This document shows positions 1 through 9,154 of a stretch of DNA of 64,000 nucleotides, piece by piece. This DNA comes from Commensalibacter intestini A911 (GTDB lineage Bacteria; Pseudomonadota; Alphaproteobacteria; Acetobacterales; Acetobacteraceae): positions 186,001 through 250,000 of the forward strand of contig NZ_AGFR01000009.1 in the NCBI RefSeq assembly GCF_000231445.1. Reading direction: 5' to 3'. Both the position numbers and the translations under genes were made by a program. The notes below the pieces were generated by a model. The model was not told the origin of the DNA and searched no databases. It saw only the letters and a list, made by a program, of their open reading frames with translations. How positions within the stretch are numbered: position 1 is the first letter of the stretch; every line of letters starts with the position of its first letter.

Positions 1-196
1 AAGATCCTAAATGCTGATCATGCCTTGTGGGATTTAAGGCAATATATTCATGCGCTTTGATAACACCATTGGGAAGCCATGTTTTTAATAATAGATGACT
101 ATGAGCAAGCGCTTTCTCTTTGATCTCTTTATAGTTAATCAAAGATTTATAAGGGGTAGCTCTGAAGCTATTTGTTTTGACATAAACACTCATCAT
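1..196 (-). CDS. Primase/helicase-type mobile-element replication protein, N-terminal part (cut by window edge)
   Basis: The reading frame runs leftward off the window from ATG at 196 (a second ATG lies at 193). About 65 residues are visible. The stretch AHSHLLLKTWLPNG followed by EYIALNPTRHDQHLGS resembles the start of plasmid/phage-type primases (Toprim/DUF927-like) of alphaproteobacterial islands, where a 'WLPNGxxxGxEWxALNPTRxDxxxGSF' pattern precedes the catalytic domains; this is from memory of the family. The ATG overlaps the stop codon of the upstream regulator (TAATG), so the two are probably translated together. The catalytic part is outside the window, so the exact primase type cannot be told. 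Confidence 0.6.
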   Translation of the reverse strand, partial: MMSVYVKTNSFRATPYKSLINYKEIKEKALAHSHLLLKTWLPNGVIKAHEYIALNPTRHDQHLGS

Positions 197-423
197 TACA
201 CGCCTTTACGCTGAGTTGAGGAATGATCATGAAGTTTGGGTAAACTATGAATATAGGCTTCAATAGAGGCATAAGGGATGCGGGTATTGCGTCCCATCTT
301 AATAGCCTCTAACTTGCCAGCCTGTAATAAGCGATACAGATTTGCCCGTGAGGTGCTTAAGTAAGCACAGGTATCTTTGATGCTCAGTAAAGACATCGGG
401 TGGTATATGATTGGTTGTGTCAT
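196..423 (-). CDS. AlpA/excisionase-type helix-turn-helix regulator
   Basis: This 75-residue protein starts MTQPIIYHPM. An upstream in-frame extension to 501 lacks a convincing ribosome site and is hydrophobic, so ATG at 423 is preferred. Residues 14-60 (LLSIKDTCAYLSTSRANLYRL, then LEAIKMGRNTRIPYASIEAYI) form the winged helix-turn-helix of the MerR/AlpA 'HTH_17' group: helix, recognition helix with R and LYR, then the K-x-G-R-x-T-R-I wing. Such proteins act as excisionases or transcription activators of integrase genes in integrative elements. Its stop overlaps the primase start, and it shares an island with the integrase at 3847-5031, which fits a role in excision or in control of the island's replication gene. 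Confidence 0.75.
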   Translation of the reverse strand: MTQPIIYHPMSLLSIKDTCAYLSTSRANLYRLLQAGKLEAIKMGRNTRIPYASIEAYIHSLPKLHDHSSTQRKGV

Positions 424-501
424 AATCGACAATCTCCAAGTTATATATGTTAAATGGAGATAACTAAAGATCATAAAAATTAGCCTTTGCCCCCAGTACA
501 A

Positions 502-736
502 TCTTTAAAAAAAATGTACTGGGCTTTTAAAATCTTGTACTTTTTAGGAAAATATTTTATAATAAGATATTGATATTTATTATTATTTTTAGAAAATGAT
601 TAAAACATAATATTTTAATCATCAGCAAATTTATAAATTCTATATTTTAACGAATCGCTTCTTATAATCAGAATTTGTGACTTAAAAATTTTGAAAAAGA
701 ATCAAATTAATCAATATAAAAGAGGAAAGAATAAAG
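502..736. other. AT-rich divergent intergenic region of the island
   Basis: No gene is visible here. The stretch separates the leftward AlpA-primase pair from the rightward small gene at 737 and is very AT-rich, so promoters in both directions are likely but not resolvable by eye. A ribosome site (AGAGGAAAG) lies just upstream of 737. Confidence 0.4.
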
Positions 737-1036
737 ATGCGTGGAGGATATAGAGAGGGATCAGGACGTAAAAAAGGATCAACTCACAAAGTCTCTTTAT
801 CAACTGTTCAAGGGATCATGCAAAAAGAAGCGTTTCAAAGCCCATTAGAAATCATTCTAAAGATTATGAACCAAGCCTATGAGAATAAGGATTATAAATT
901 GGCGTTAGAAGCTGCCAAAGGGGCTGCACCTTATCTGCATGCACGATTAAATGAAGTAAATGCCAATATCCATCAAATGAAGAAAATACAAGAGATGAGT
1001 GATGATGAGTTACACTATCTTGTTAATAAAAATTAA
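737..1036 (+). CDS. Small phage terminase-small-subunit-like protein of the island
   Basis: This 99-residue protein begins MRGGYREGSGRKKGS, a basic glycine-rich start common in small terminase-like and DUF5681-like proteins (the 'GGxRxGAGRKKG' pattern). The middle SPLEIILKIMNQAYENKDY and LALEAAKGAAPYLHARL matches the pattern of those proteins, in which 'PLExMLxVM....LRxxAAxxAAPYxH' is a helical segment. It is preceded by a good ribosome site. It is the only plus-strand gene in the island. No large terminase subunit is visible in the window, so packaging is not implied. DNA binding is an inference from the basic N-terminus. Confidence 0.5.
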   Translation: MRGGYREGSGRKKGSTHKVSLSTVQGIMQKEAFQSPLEIILKIMNQAYENKDYKLALEAAKGAAPYLHARLNEVNANIHQMKKIQEMSDDELHYLVNKN

Positions 1037-1047
1037 ATGAATGACAA

Positions 1048-1806
1048 TTAATCAGGTGAATATTTAATCATTCTTTTATATTCTTTTTCTGATTTAAAAC
1101 GGTTTAATGCTTGCACAACGGCAGATTGAGTGACAGAACGTATTCCAACTCTTTTTAAAATATAATGGATCAGCTGAATAAATTTAGAATTTACTTGTTT
1201 AATACTAAATGTTAAATTTCTAGCTTCTGCAAAATGTAGTATTTCTTGAGCAATAAAAACCGTATCAACATGCCAAAAATTAGCTGCTGATTGATATTTT
1301 AATGATGGTTCATCAATAAGATAAGAATTTTGTTTTAAAGAGTTAATTAACTGTAGAATAGCTTTACAATGAGTAGATAAAAATACAACATCTTTCACTT
1401 GCTCTATATTATCATTAAAAATGTTAGCTTTTTCATCTAAAAAATTGATTGTATCGGGTAAGCTATCCCATAATTTTTGATAAAGATGGATAACTTGACG
1501 CATAGGTTCATATACAGGCATTGTATAAATAGGTTTTGTAACGCGTAAAATGTTCAACTTTTTTGTAAATAATTCTGTTTCATTTAACGTAAGTTCAAAA
1601 AAAGACTTGGTAAACCATCGATTCACTTCATCGACTGTAATGACAGGTTCTTCAAAATCCTCATGAATAATCTCCCATATATCGGTTTTTGGGTTTCCCT
1701 TTGGATTATGAATCTGTAATTCAAAATAAAAAGGCCATGCTGCGCCCTTTTGATATGAATATCTGTATATACGTCTAAGAAACTTTTGACGTGTCTTCTT
1801 TGACAT
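1048..1806 (-). CDS. Hypothetical protein of the island (252 residues)
   Basis: I do not recognise this family. The protein starts MSKKTRQKFLRR with a basic N-terminus, is rich in aromatic and charged residues, has no signal peptide or membrane segment, and looks largely helical after residue 95. The start at 1806 is supported by AGGAAACCGAG just upstream. It lies in the island between the small terminase-like gene (convergent, 12 bp apart) and the Sel1 gene, so it is probably cargo. Confidence 0.6.
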   Translation of the reverse strand: MSKKTRQKFLRRIYRYSYQKGAAWPFYFELQIHNPKGNPKTDIWEIIHEDFEEPVITVDEVNRWFTKSFFELTLNETELFTKKLNILRVTKPIYTMPVYEPMRQVIHLYQKLWDSLPDTINFLDEKANIFNDNIEQVKDVVFLSTHCKAILQLINSLKQNSYLIDEPSLKYQSAANFWHVDTVFIAQEILHFAEARNLTFSIKQVNSKFIQLIHYILKRVGIRSVTQSAVVQALNRFKSEKEYKRMIKYSPD

Positions 1807-1871
1807 CTCGGTTTCCTTTTAAAAATATACTCAATTTATTAAGCTACTATTATATTATCTTTTTATATGTT

Positions 1872-3779
1872 TTATTTATTATAAACATCACAAACTTCTT
1901 TTTGTTGTTTAGAACATATTTGTTTTAAAAACTTTATAGCATTATCATTTCTTTTATTTGCAGCTTTAACGAGATAATTTAAGGCTTTTTTATAATCCTG
2001 AGCAATCCCGTAACCACCATTGTAATAAATCAAACCAAGATAATATGAATCATCATAATCAAAGAAATTATTTGATTTAACTAAATGCTCTGAAGCTTTT
2101 TTATAATCTTTAGCAACCCCATAACCACCATTGTAGTAAATTAAGCCAAGGTATTTCTCAGGTCTAATCTCTCCAAAACTGCTAGATTTAAAGAGCCACT
2201 TTAAAGCTTTTTTATAACTTTTAGAAACTCCATAACCACCATTGTAATAAATTAAACCAGCATAATAACTGGCAGAAGAGTTTCCGTGTTTATCAGAATC
2301 AATAAACCACTTTAAGGCCTTTATGTAATCTTTGGAAACACCTTCAGCCTGCCCATTATAATATTCTTTTGCTAACATGAGTTTTGCATCTTCAATGTTA
2401 TATTGATAGTTAGCTTGCTTTTTATTGCTAGCTGCTTTTATTAACCATTTCAAACCTTGTTGTGAATTATGATAGTTATATAAATATATACTACTTAGTT
2501 GACGTTGTGCTTCGGCATTTCCTTGGTTTGCTGCTTTAGTAAACCATTTAAAAGCTTTATCTGTATCCTCGGGAATATTGGTATCACCATAGTATATTTC
2601 TCCGAGCATAACTTGAGCTTTTATACACCCATTACTCGCAGCTTTCGTTAAATATTCTATGGTTTTTTGATCTTGTTGGGGAATATCTTTATTGTCAGCG
2701 TATATTTTTCCAAGTGCATATTGTGCTTTTACACTGCCATTATTGGCAGCCTTGGTAAGTTGTTCTAATGCCCCTTTATTCCCCCAGTTATTCGTTACCG
2801 CTTTTATGAATAACCCCAGTGCTTTTTGAGTATCTTTAGGAACCCCTTTTCCTTTAAGATATAACATTCCGAGTTGATATTGAGCCTCATCATTATTATA
2901 AGCTTTATTCGTTGCGGATTCTAAAAACCATTTTATAGCTTTTTGATTATTTTTAGGTAAGAAATTGCCATCAAGATATAATTTTCCAAGGTCATATTGC
3001 GCAATATTATTACCATTACTAGCTGATTTTATGAGCCATCCTATGGCTTTTTGATTATCTTTTGGTAAACCTCTACCGTTAAAATATATATTCCAAAGAT
3101 CATATTGTGCATCGCTATTATCATCGTTTGCGGCTTTAATAAACCAATTCAAAATTTCTTTATAGTTAGTAGGTAAAGAATAATGAAAATAGATATCTTC
3201 AAGTGTAGATTGGGCATTGTCATTGCCATTATCGGCAGCTTGAATATATAGTTTTAGTGCTTTACCTTCATCTTTAGAAACACCATTATTTCCTTCATGA
3301 TATATATATCCAAGTTCAAATTGTGCTTGATTACTACCATTATTCGCAGCTTTGTTAAGCCATATCAAAGCTTTTTCATTATTTGCAGGAAAATCTTTTC
3401 CTCCGCTTGCATATAAAGATCCAAGTTCATATTGTGCATTTACACTGCCATTATTTGCTGCTTTAGCAAGCCATTCCAACCCTTTTGAGGTATCAGCAGA
3501 AATCAAACCACCTTCACAATATATTTTTCCAAGACGATACTGAGCTTCAATATTTCCTTGATTCGCTGATTTTGTATACCAATCTACCCCTTTATGATAT
3601 TCTTTTTTATCATCGAAATATATGTTTCCAAGTTGGTATTGCGCTTGTGCATTTCCTCGTTTAGCCTGTTGTTGGATAGTTTGAACACTATGTTCACTAA
3701 CTATTTTGCCAGCATAAACTTTTTCATTAAAACAGAAAATACTGATCGTCAGAAACAAAATATATTTAAATAATCTCAT
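1872..3779 (-). CDS. Secreted Sel1-repeat (TPR-like) protein
   Basis: This 635-residue protein begins with a signal peptide (MRLFKYILFLTISIFCF... cleaved near VYA-G at about residue 24). The rest is a run of about 15 Sel1-like repeats of 36-40 residues with the core A-x-x-x-LG-x-I/L-Y-x(3-10)-D-x-x-KA-x-x-W-x-x-KAA-x-x-G, built from paired helices that form a solenoid for protein-protein contacts. Repeats near the C-terminus contain the motif LIYYNGGYG four times almost unchanged, suggesting recent duplication. Secreted Sel1 proteins in other bacteria mediate host interaction or envelope signalling. No enzymatic domain is seen. Its place inside an integrative island marks it as likely cargo. 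Confidence 0.85.
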   Translation of the reverse strand: MRLFKYILFLTISIFCFNEKVYAGKIVSEHSVQTIQQQAKRGNAQAQYQLGNIYFDDKKEYHKGVDWYTKSANQGNIEAQYRLGKIYCEGGLISADTSKGLEWLAKAANNGSVNAQYELGSLYASGGKDFPANNEKALIWLNKAANNGSNQAQFELGYIYHEGNNGVSKDEGKALKLYIQAADNGNDNAQSTLEDIYFHYSLPTNYKEILNWFIKAANDDNSDAQYDLWNIYFNGRGLPKDNQKAIGWLIKSASNGNNIAQYDLGKLYLDGNFLPKNNQKAIKWFLESATNKAYNNDEAQYQLGMLYLKGKGVPKDTQKALGLFIKAVTNNWGNKGALEQLTKAANNGSVKAQYALGKIYADNKDIPQQDQKTIEYLTKAASNGCIKAQVMLGEIYYGDTNIPEDTDKAFKWFTKAANQGNAEAQRQLSSIYLYNYHNSQQGLKWLIKAASNKKQANYQYNIEDAKLMLAKEYYNGQAEGVSKDYIKALKWFIDSDKHGNSSASYYAGLIYYNGGYGVSKSYKKALKWLFKSSSFGEIRPEKYLGLIYYNGGYGVAKDYKKASEHLVKSNNFFDYDDSYYLGLIYYNGGYGIAQDYKKALNYLVKAANKRNDNAIKFLKQICSKQQKEVCDVYNK

Positions 3780-3846
3780 TATTTTCCCATTTTATAAAAT
3801 TAAGCATTTCTGAAGAAATGATTATATAATTAATTTATTGTTTTCT

Positions 3847-5031
3847 CTAATAACAATAGTCAGCCCATTGTTGCATCATGTCGCGTCTTTTGGCAAATAG
3901 ATCGCCACGACGATAGGCAGCTTCTACTTTATTGGCAATAGTATGTGCCAACGCCATTTCTGCCACATCTCTTGGCCAGCTGGTGGCTTCTCCACACCAA
4001 TCCCGAAAAGTCGATCTTAATCCATGAATGGTTACTTCTTTGGTATTGGCAGCCAAATGTAAAGCTTTGGAGAGTGCTACGTCAGATAAAGCTTTCCCTG
4101 TCTTAATACTGGGAAAGATAAAACTATGATGATCTTTTTTTAAAGCTTTAACCTTCTTTAAAATCGCTATGGCTGGAGTTGATAAAGGCACGCGATGCTC
4201 TTTTCCTGTCTTCATACGATGATCTGGTATTGTCCAGATGGCTTGATCTAAATCAATCTCCTCCCACCGTGCAAAACGCACTTCACTGGAACGAGATGCA
4301 CATAAACATAAGAACTGCACAGCCAGCGCACTGACTCCATCAGACTTTTGCAAGTTAGCAATGACAGGTTGGATTTTTTGCCATTCAATCGCTGCATGAT
4401 GCTGGACTTTGGTCACTGAGGAGGGTTTAGGGAGAATATTGGATAAATGGCCTTTCCAGCGTGCTGGATTATCTCCCTCACGATAATGATGCGTTGTTGC
4501 ATAATCTAAAATACGTTCTATTCGACCACGAACACGATCGGCTGTTTCTGTCTTTGTCGTCCAAATGGGTCTTAATACAGCCAGAATATCATCTGTATCA
4601 ATAGATGATATGATTTTACTGCCAATCACAGGATAAGCAATGCGTGATAAAGAGCTTCTCCAGATTGGTGCGGATCTGGGATCTTTCCAGCCTGCTTGTT
4701 GTTCTGTGATATAGCGTTCGGCTAGTTCTGCAAAATTGGGAATTTGTTTTTGTTTCTTTGCTTTGGCTTTGAGTTCCAAAGGATCAATGCCTTCTGCAAC
4801 TTGCCTTCTTATATCAATGGCAACTTGACGTGCTTTGGCTAATGTAAGGATATAGGCTGATCCAATACCAATCTCACGGCGTTTATGGGTGGTTGGACTG
4901 AAATAACGCACTGTCCAGTGACGTGCTTGCTCTTTAATGGTTAAATAGAGGTTCCCACCGTCGCCATGAACGCCATCACTAAGCGTTTCAATCTTACGAA
5001 TAGTTAATTGACCAGCTGGAATACGACTCAT
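3847..5031 (-). CDS. Tyrosine-type site-specific integrase (DUF4102 family)
   Basis: This 394-residue protein catalyses integration and excision of the island. It has the N-terminal DUF4102 arm-binding domain (residues 5-90, with DGGNLYL and KARxxA), a SAM-like core-binding domain (about 100-195) and the catalytic domain (about 215-390). Catalytic residues are visible: R247 in CASRSSEVRF, H336-G-L-R339, H363 in ALAH and the nucleophile Y373 in AAYRRGDLF. All are present, so it should be active. The length is normal for the family (about 390-420). Its start lies 141 bp from a putative att site at 5172-5192, the usual arrangement at an element end. Confidence 0.93.
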   Translation of the reverse strand: MSRIPAGQLTIRKIETLSDGVHGDGGNLYLTIKEQARHWTVRYFSPTTHKRREIGIGSAYILTLAKARQVAIDIRRQVAEGIDPLELKAKAKKQKQIPNFAELAERYITEQQAGWKDPRSAPIWRSSLSRIAYPVIGSKIISSIDTDDILAVLRPIWTTKTETADRVRGRIERILDYATTHHYREGDNPARWKGHLSNILPKPSSVTKVQHHAAIEWQKIQPVIANLQKSDGVSALAVQFLCLCASRSSEVRFARWEEIDLDQAIWTIPDHRMKTGKEHRVPLSTPAIAILKKVKALKKDHHSFIFPSIKTGKALSDVALSKALHLAANTKEVTIHGLRSTFRDWCGEATSWPRDVAEMALAHTIANKVEAAYRRGDLFAKRRDMMQQWADYCY

Positions 5032-5171
5032 CTAATAACCCACCATAAAACCCATCTTATGTCATGAGATTATATAGGTTAAACAGAAACGTCAAGAGAC
5101 AATGAGGCGTTTTAACTTATTGATTTATATAGTATAAATTATACAGAATGAGACTGTGTGAAACACTATGT

Positions 5172-5192
5172 TGGTGGCCCTTGGCTCCACCA
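5172..5192 (+). other. Putative attachment site resembling the 3' end of tmRNA
   Basis: The string CCCTTGGCTCCACCA (5178-5192) ends in GCTCCACCA, the kind of acceptor end found in tmRNA (ssrA) genes. There is no T-arm or tRNA-like body upstream, so this is not a complete RNA gene. It lies directly upstream of the integrase, where an att duplicate is expected. The same bases also form a 6-bp inverted repeat (TGGTGG...CCACCA), so a plain hairpin is the alternative reading. The intact gene would be expected at the other end of the island, outside the window. Confidence 0.4.
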
Positions 5193-5429
5193 GATAAATC
5201 AATTAAATTATTGGTTTTATTTTATATTTTTTAAGTTAAAATATACTATATCATAATAAAATTTATTATTAGATTGTTTGATTCAAATAGTATTTATTAT
5301 CAATATACTTGTTTTTTCTCTGAAGAAGCAGAGATATCATGGATATACGTTTTTAAAGTATTGATTTTTATGAAATACAATAATGTCTGACGTTATCTTT
5401 ACTAAATAACCCCAAAAAGTTTTATAAAA
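5193..5429. other. AT-rich intergenic junction between island and rho
   Basis: No gene is visible. The stretch is about 80% A+T and lies between the putative att site and the rho terminator. I see no repeat or promoter that I can support. Confidence 0.4.
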
Positions 5430-5459
5430 AAAGCCAGTGTTTAATAAAACACTGGCTTT
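5430..5459 (-). terminator. Rho-independent terminator of rho
   Basis: A perfect 13-bp stem (AAAGCCAGTGTTT, 5430-5442, with its complement at 5447-5459) and a 4-nt loop are followed on the minus strand by a T-rich run. It lies 8 bp past the rho stop codon. Confidence 0.9.
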
Positions 5460-5467
5460 GTTAAAAT

Positions 5468-6739
5468 TTAAGTATTCATTGCATCAAAAAAATCTTGATT
5501 ATTTTTACTATATTTTAATTTATCTAACAAGAAATCCATTGCATCCATGGTTCCCATTGGCGCCAGAATACGACGTAATACCCATATTTTTGAAAGGCTA
5601 GCACGATCAACCAATAGTTCCTCTTTACGAGTACCACTACGTGTAATATCAATTGCTGGGAATGTTCGTTTATCAGCTAATTTACGATCAAGAATTAACT
5701 CAGCGTTTCCTGTGCCTTTAAACTCTTCAAAGATCACTTCATCCATACGACTACCCGTATCGACCAATGCTGTTGCAATAATAGTTAAAGAACCACCTTC
5801 TTCAATATTACGAGCCGCACCAAAGAAACGCTTTGGACGTTGCAACGCATTTGCATCCACACCACCCGTTAATACTTTACCTGATGATGGCACAACAGTA
5901 TTATAAGCACGAGCCAAACGAGTAATAGAATCTAATAAAATAACAACATCGCGTTTATGTTCAACTAAACGTTTTGCTTTTTCCAATACCATTTCAGCAA
6001 CTTGAACGTGACGATTTGCTGGCTCATCAAATGTAGAAGAAACAACCTCTCCTTTTACAGAGCGGATCATATCTGTTACTTCTTCTGGGCGCTCATCAAT
6101 CAATAGAACGATTAAAACTGCTTCTGGATGATTGGTTGAAATAGCTGTTGCAATATTTTGCAACATCACTGTTTTACCAGTTCTTGGTGGAGCCACAACT
6201 AATGCACGTTGCCCTTTACCAATAGGGGTTACTAAATCAATTACACGATGCGTAAAATCTTTATTTGGATTTTTTCCTTCCATCAAAGATGGAATTTCCA
6301 TTTTTAATCGTTCATTTGGAAATAATGGAGTTAAATCATCAAAGTTAATACGATGACGAACAGCTTCTGGATCTTGGTAATTAATACTATCCACTTTTAA
6401 CAAAGAGAAATAGCGCTCACCTTCTTTAGGTGCACGAATTTCACCAGAAATAGTATCCCCAGTTCTTAAACTAAATCGTCTTAACTGTGCAGGTGATACA
6501 TAAATATCGTCAGGACCTGGCAGATAATTCGATTCTGGAGAGCGTAAATATCCAAAACCATCAGGGAGGATTTCTAATGTGCCCTCTCCATAGATTGCTT
6601 GGTTATTTTCAGCAAACTTTTTGAGGATCGCAAACATCATATCTTGTTTACGTAGAGAAGATGCATTCTCAATCTCTAAACTTTCTGCATACGCAAGAAG
6701 TTCTGCTGGAGACTGAGCCTTAAGTTCGGCGAGTTGCAT
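5468..6739 (-). CDS. rho: Transcription termination factor Rho
   Basis: Rho is the hexameric RNA-dependent ATPase that terminates untranslated transcripts. The 423-residue length is normal (E. coli 419). The N-terminal helical domain (1-45) and the cold-shock-like RNA-binding fold (about 50-120, with GFGYLRS near 61-67) precede the RecA-type motor. Walker A APPRTGKT lies at 183-190, the Walker B stretch [16 protein letters not shown] follows, then the Q-loop and the [23 protein letters not shown] segment. Nothing is missing. It is monocistronic, ends at its own strong hairpin, and is divergent from trpB across 339 bp. Confidence 0.99.
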   Translation of the reverse strand: MQLAELKAQSPAELLAYAESLEIENASSLRKQDMMFAILKKFAENNQAIYGEGTLEILPDGFGYLRSPESNYLPGPDDIYVSPAQLRRFSLRTGDTISGEIRAPKEGERYFSLLKVDSINYQDPEAVRHRINFDDLTPLFPNERLKMEIPSLMEGKNPNKDFTHRVIDLVTPIGKGQRALVVAPPRTGKTVMLQNIATAISTNHPEAVLIVLLIDERPEEVTDMIRSVKGEVVSSTFDEPANRHVQVAEMVLEKAKRLVEHKRDVVILLDSITRLARAYNTVVPSSGKVLTGGVDANALQRPKRFFGAARNIEEGGSLTIIATALVDTGSRMDEVIFEEFKGTGNAELILDRKLADKRTFPAIDITRSGTRKEELLVDRASLSKIWVLRRILAPMGTMDAMDFLLDKLKYSKNNQDFFDAMNT

Positions 6740-7078
6740 AGATGGCTCTAATTATAGAAAATTATGAATGAAACAGGAAATATCGATCAAACACCATATA
6801 AATTTGGATTGAATGAACAGTGATCTTTACTTTATACGTTTTGTAAAAATAAAAATACATAATTCCATACGAGAGAGGCTTTAGATATAAACCTAAATTG
6901 GCATAAATATTACGTTTATTTTCATTTGATGTCAATTGTTTTTAAAATATCATTTGATTATAATTTAGCTGTTAATAAAAACGATTGATATAATTTAGAC
7001 GAATATATTTATTAATGATATACTTAGCGTTTATAATTTATTTTACTCATTTTCAAAATTATCTTTGAGGAGAAAAAC
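6740..7078. other. Divergent rho/trpB intergenic region
   Basis: No gene is visible in these 339 bp. The region must hold the promoters of rho (leftward) and of trpB-trpA-accD-folC (rightward). Before trpB there is an AT-rich tract with TATA-like boxes and a ribosome site GAGGAGA (about 7066-7072) spaced for the GTG at 7079. I see no Trp-codon leader peptide or attenuator hairpin. Confidence 0.5.
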
Positions 7079-8305
7079 GTGAGGCCAGCATCCGACCTGC
7101 CTTTAAATAGTTTGCGTCAAGGACCAGATGAACATGGTCGCTTTGGTAACTATGGTGGTATTTTTGTTTCAGAAACCTTAATCCCTTTAATGCTTGAACT
7201 CCAACAAGCTTATGCTGATATTCAGAAAGATCCTGAATTTCAAAAGGAATTAAATTATTATTTAAAACATTATGTCGGAAGGCCTACCCCGCTGTGGTTT
7301 GCAAAAAGATTAACAGAAATCGGTCAAGGTGCACGTATTTATCTTAAACGTGAAGACTTAAATCATACAGGCGCTCATAAAATCAATAATGTGCTTGGGC
7401 AAATCTTATTAGCTCGCCGTATGGGGAAAACTCGTATTGTTGCTGAAACTGGTGCTGGGCAACATGGTGTTGCGACCGCGACTGTATGTGCTCTTTTTGG
7501 TTTAGAATGCGTGATTTATATGGGATATGTTGACGTTGAACGTCAAAAACCCAATGTATTTCGTATGAAACTTCTTGGGGCAAAAGTAATCCCTGTTCAT
7601 GCTGGAAACGGTACTCTAAAAGATGCTGTGAATGAAGGAATGAGAGATTGGGTCAGTAACGTTCATGACAGCTATTACCTTATGGGAACAGCTGCTGGCC
7701 CTCATCCTTATCCTACTATGGTGCGTGATTTCCAATGTATTATTGGTGATGAAACCAGAGAACAGATTTTAGAAGCTGAAGGTAAACTTCCTGATACGAT
7801 CGTTGCTGCCATTGGCGGTGGATCAAATGCAATTGGTATTTTCCATCCATTTCTTGATGATGCGAATATCGAGCTTATTGGCGTTGAAGCTGGTGGCTTG
7901 GGATTAGATAGTGGTGAAACAGCAGCTTCTATCGAACGTGGTTCTTCTGGTGTATTACACGGAAACAGAACTTACTTGATGCAAGACGAAGATGGCCAAA
8001 TCATTGAACCTTATAGCATCAGTGCAGGTCTTGACTATCCTGGAGTTGGCCCTGAGCATTCTTGGTTACACGATATTAAACGCGTGCAATATGTCGCGAT
8101 TAATGATGATGAAGCCGTAGAAGCATTCCAAACATGCACAACCAAAGAAGGAATTATTCCTGCCCTTGAAAGTTCGCATGCCCTTGCCCATGCTTTAAAA
8201 ATAGCACCAACAATGAGTTCAGACAAAGTCATTGTTGTTAATTTATCAGGTCGTGGTGACAAAGACATTAATAGTGTCGCTAAATATTTAAAGGTGGAAT
8301 TATGA
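7079..8305 (+). CDS. trpB: Tryptophan synthase beta chain
   Basis: TrpB condenses indole with L-serine to give L-tryptophan using pyridoxal phosphate, in an alpha2-beta2 complex with TrpA. It has 408 residues and starts with GTG behind GAGGAGA; no closer ATG fits. The PLP lysine is K101 in HTGAHKINN, the phosphate-binding glycine loop GGGSNA is near residues 246-251, and the motif [12 protein letters not shown] for serine/indole chemistry is intact. It overlaps trpA by 4 bp (ATGA), so synthesis is coupled. The usual upstream partner trpF is not here; rho is divergent instead. Confidence 0.98.
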   Translation: MRPASDLPLNSLRQGPDEHGRFGNYGGIFVSETLIPLMLELQQAYADIQKDPEFQKELNYYLKHYVGRPTPLWFAKRLTEIGQGARIYLKREDLNHTGAHKINNVLGQILLARRMGKTRIVAETGAGQHGVATATVCALFGLECVIYMGYVDVERQKPNVFRMKLLGAKVIPVHAGNGTLKDAVNEGMRDWVSNVHDSYYLMGTAAGPHPYPTMVRDFQCIIGDETREQILEAEGKLPDTIVAAIGGGSNAIGIFHPFLDDANIELIGVEAGGLGLDSGETAASIERGSSGVLHGNRTYLMQDEDGQIIEPYSISAGLDYPGVGPEHSWLHDIKRVQYVAINDDEAVEAFQTCTTKEGIIPALESSHALAHALKIAPTMSSDKVIVVNLSGRGDKDINSVAKYLKVEL

Positions 8306-9126
8306 GCCGTATTGAAAAATGTTTTGCCACGCTAAAACAACAACAACGTGGTGCTTTTATTCCTTATGTAGAATCAGGTGATCCAGACTACCAAACAGCG
8401 TTGGATATTTTAAAAGCAATGCCTGAAGCTGGGGCTGATCTTATTGAGATTGGAATGCCTTTCAGTGACCCTATGGCTGATGGCCCAACAGTACAAGCTG
8501 CTGCTAATCGTGCGTTAAAAGCTGGTGCGAATATGAAGAAAACCTTACAAATGGTTACTGAATTTCGCCAAAATAATCAGGAAACACCAATTATTCTGAT
8601 GGGGTATGTTAATCCTATTGAATGTTATGGTTATGAACGTTTTTGTGCAGATGCTTCCAAGGCTGGCGCGGATGGATTCATTATCGTTGATATGCCTCAC
8701 GAAGAAATGGATAATATCAAACCTTATACAAAACAATATCATATTGATCTTATTCATCTCATTGCACCAACAACGCCTCTTGAACGTTTACAGCATATTT
8801 TAAAAGAAGCCACTGGTTTCATCTATTATGTCAGTATTGCTGGGGTTACAGGAACCAAAACTGCAACTAATGAAGCTTTACAACAAGCTATTCCTTTGGT
8901 TCGCAAAGCATCTTCTTTACCAATTGCAATTGGTTTTGGATTATCAACACCAGAGCAAGCAGCTAATGCTGTAACGATTGCTGATGGTGCCGTGGTTGCC
9001 TCTGCTATATTAAAAACGTTGGAATCTACTTTAGATTCTGATAATCATGCAACTGAACATACACTTTCAAAAGTTATCGAACATACTAAACGCCTGGCTG
9101 AAGGCACACATAGTGTGAAGAAATAA
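8302..9126 (+). CDS. trpA: Tryptophan synthase alpha chain
   Basis: TrpA cleaves indole-3-glycerol phosphate to indole and glyceraldehyde-3-phosphate and channels indole to TrpB. The 274-residue TIM barrel keeps both catalytic acids at the canonical positions: E49 in [12 protein letters not shown] and D60 in [10 protein letters not shown]. The phosphate-binding GFG(L)S motif is at about 213-216 ([10 protein letters not shown]). The start ATG overlaps the trpB stop, and accD follows after 28 bp. Confidence 0.98.
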   Translation: MSRIEKCFATLKQQQRGAFIPYVESGDPDYQTALDILKAMPEAGADLIEIGMPFSDPMADGPTVQAAANRALKAGANMKKTLQMVTEFRQNNQETPIILMGYVNPIECYGYERFCADASKAGADGFIIVDMPHEEMDNIKPYTKQYHIDLIHLIAPTTPLERLQHILKEATGFIYYVSIAGVTGTKTATNEALQQAIPLVRKASSLPIAIGFGLSTPEQAANAVTIADGAVVASAILKTLESTLDSDNHATEHTLSKVIEHTKRLAEGTHSVKK

Positions 9127-9154
9127 TAAGAGTTATATTTATTAAAGGTTTATC

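Noticed and set aside
424-501. N-terminal hydrophobic extension of the AlpA-like regulator
   Set aside because: The extra 26 codons have no good ribosome site, and the regulator fold starts after the internal ATG at 423.
5147-5192. Complete tRNA or tmRNA gene before the integrase
   Set aside because: Only the acceptor-like 3' end is present. There is no T-arm or anticodon arm upstream, so it is treated as a putative att duplicate.
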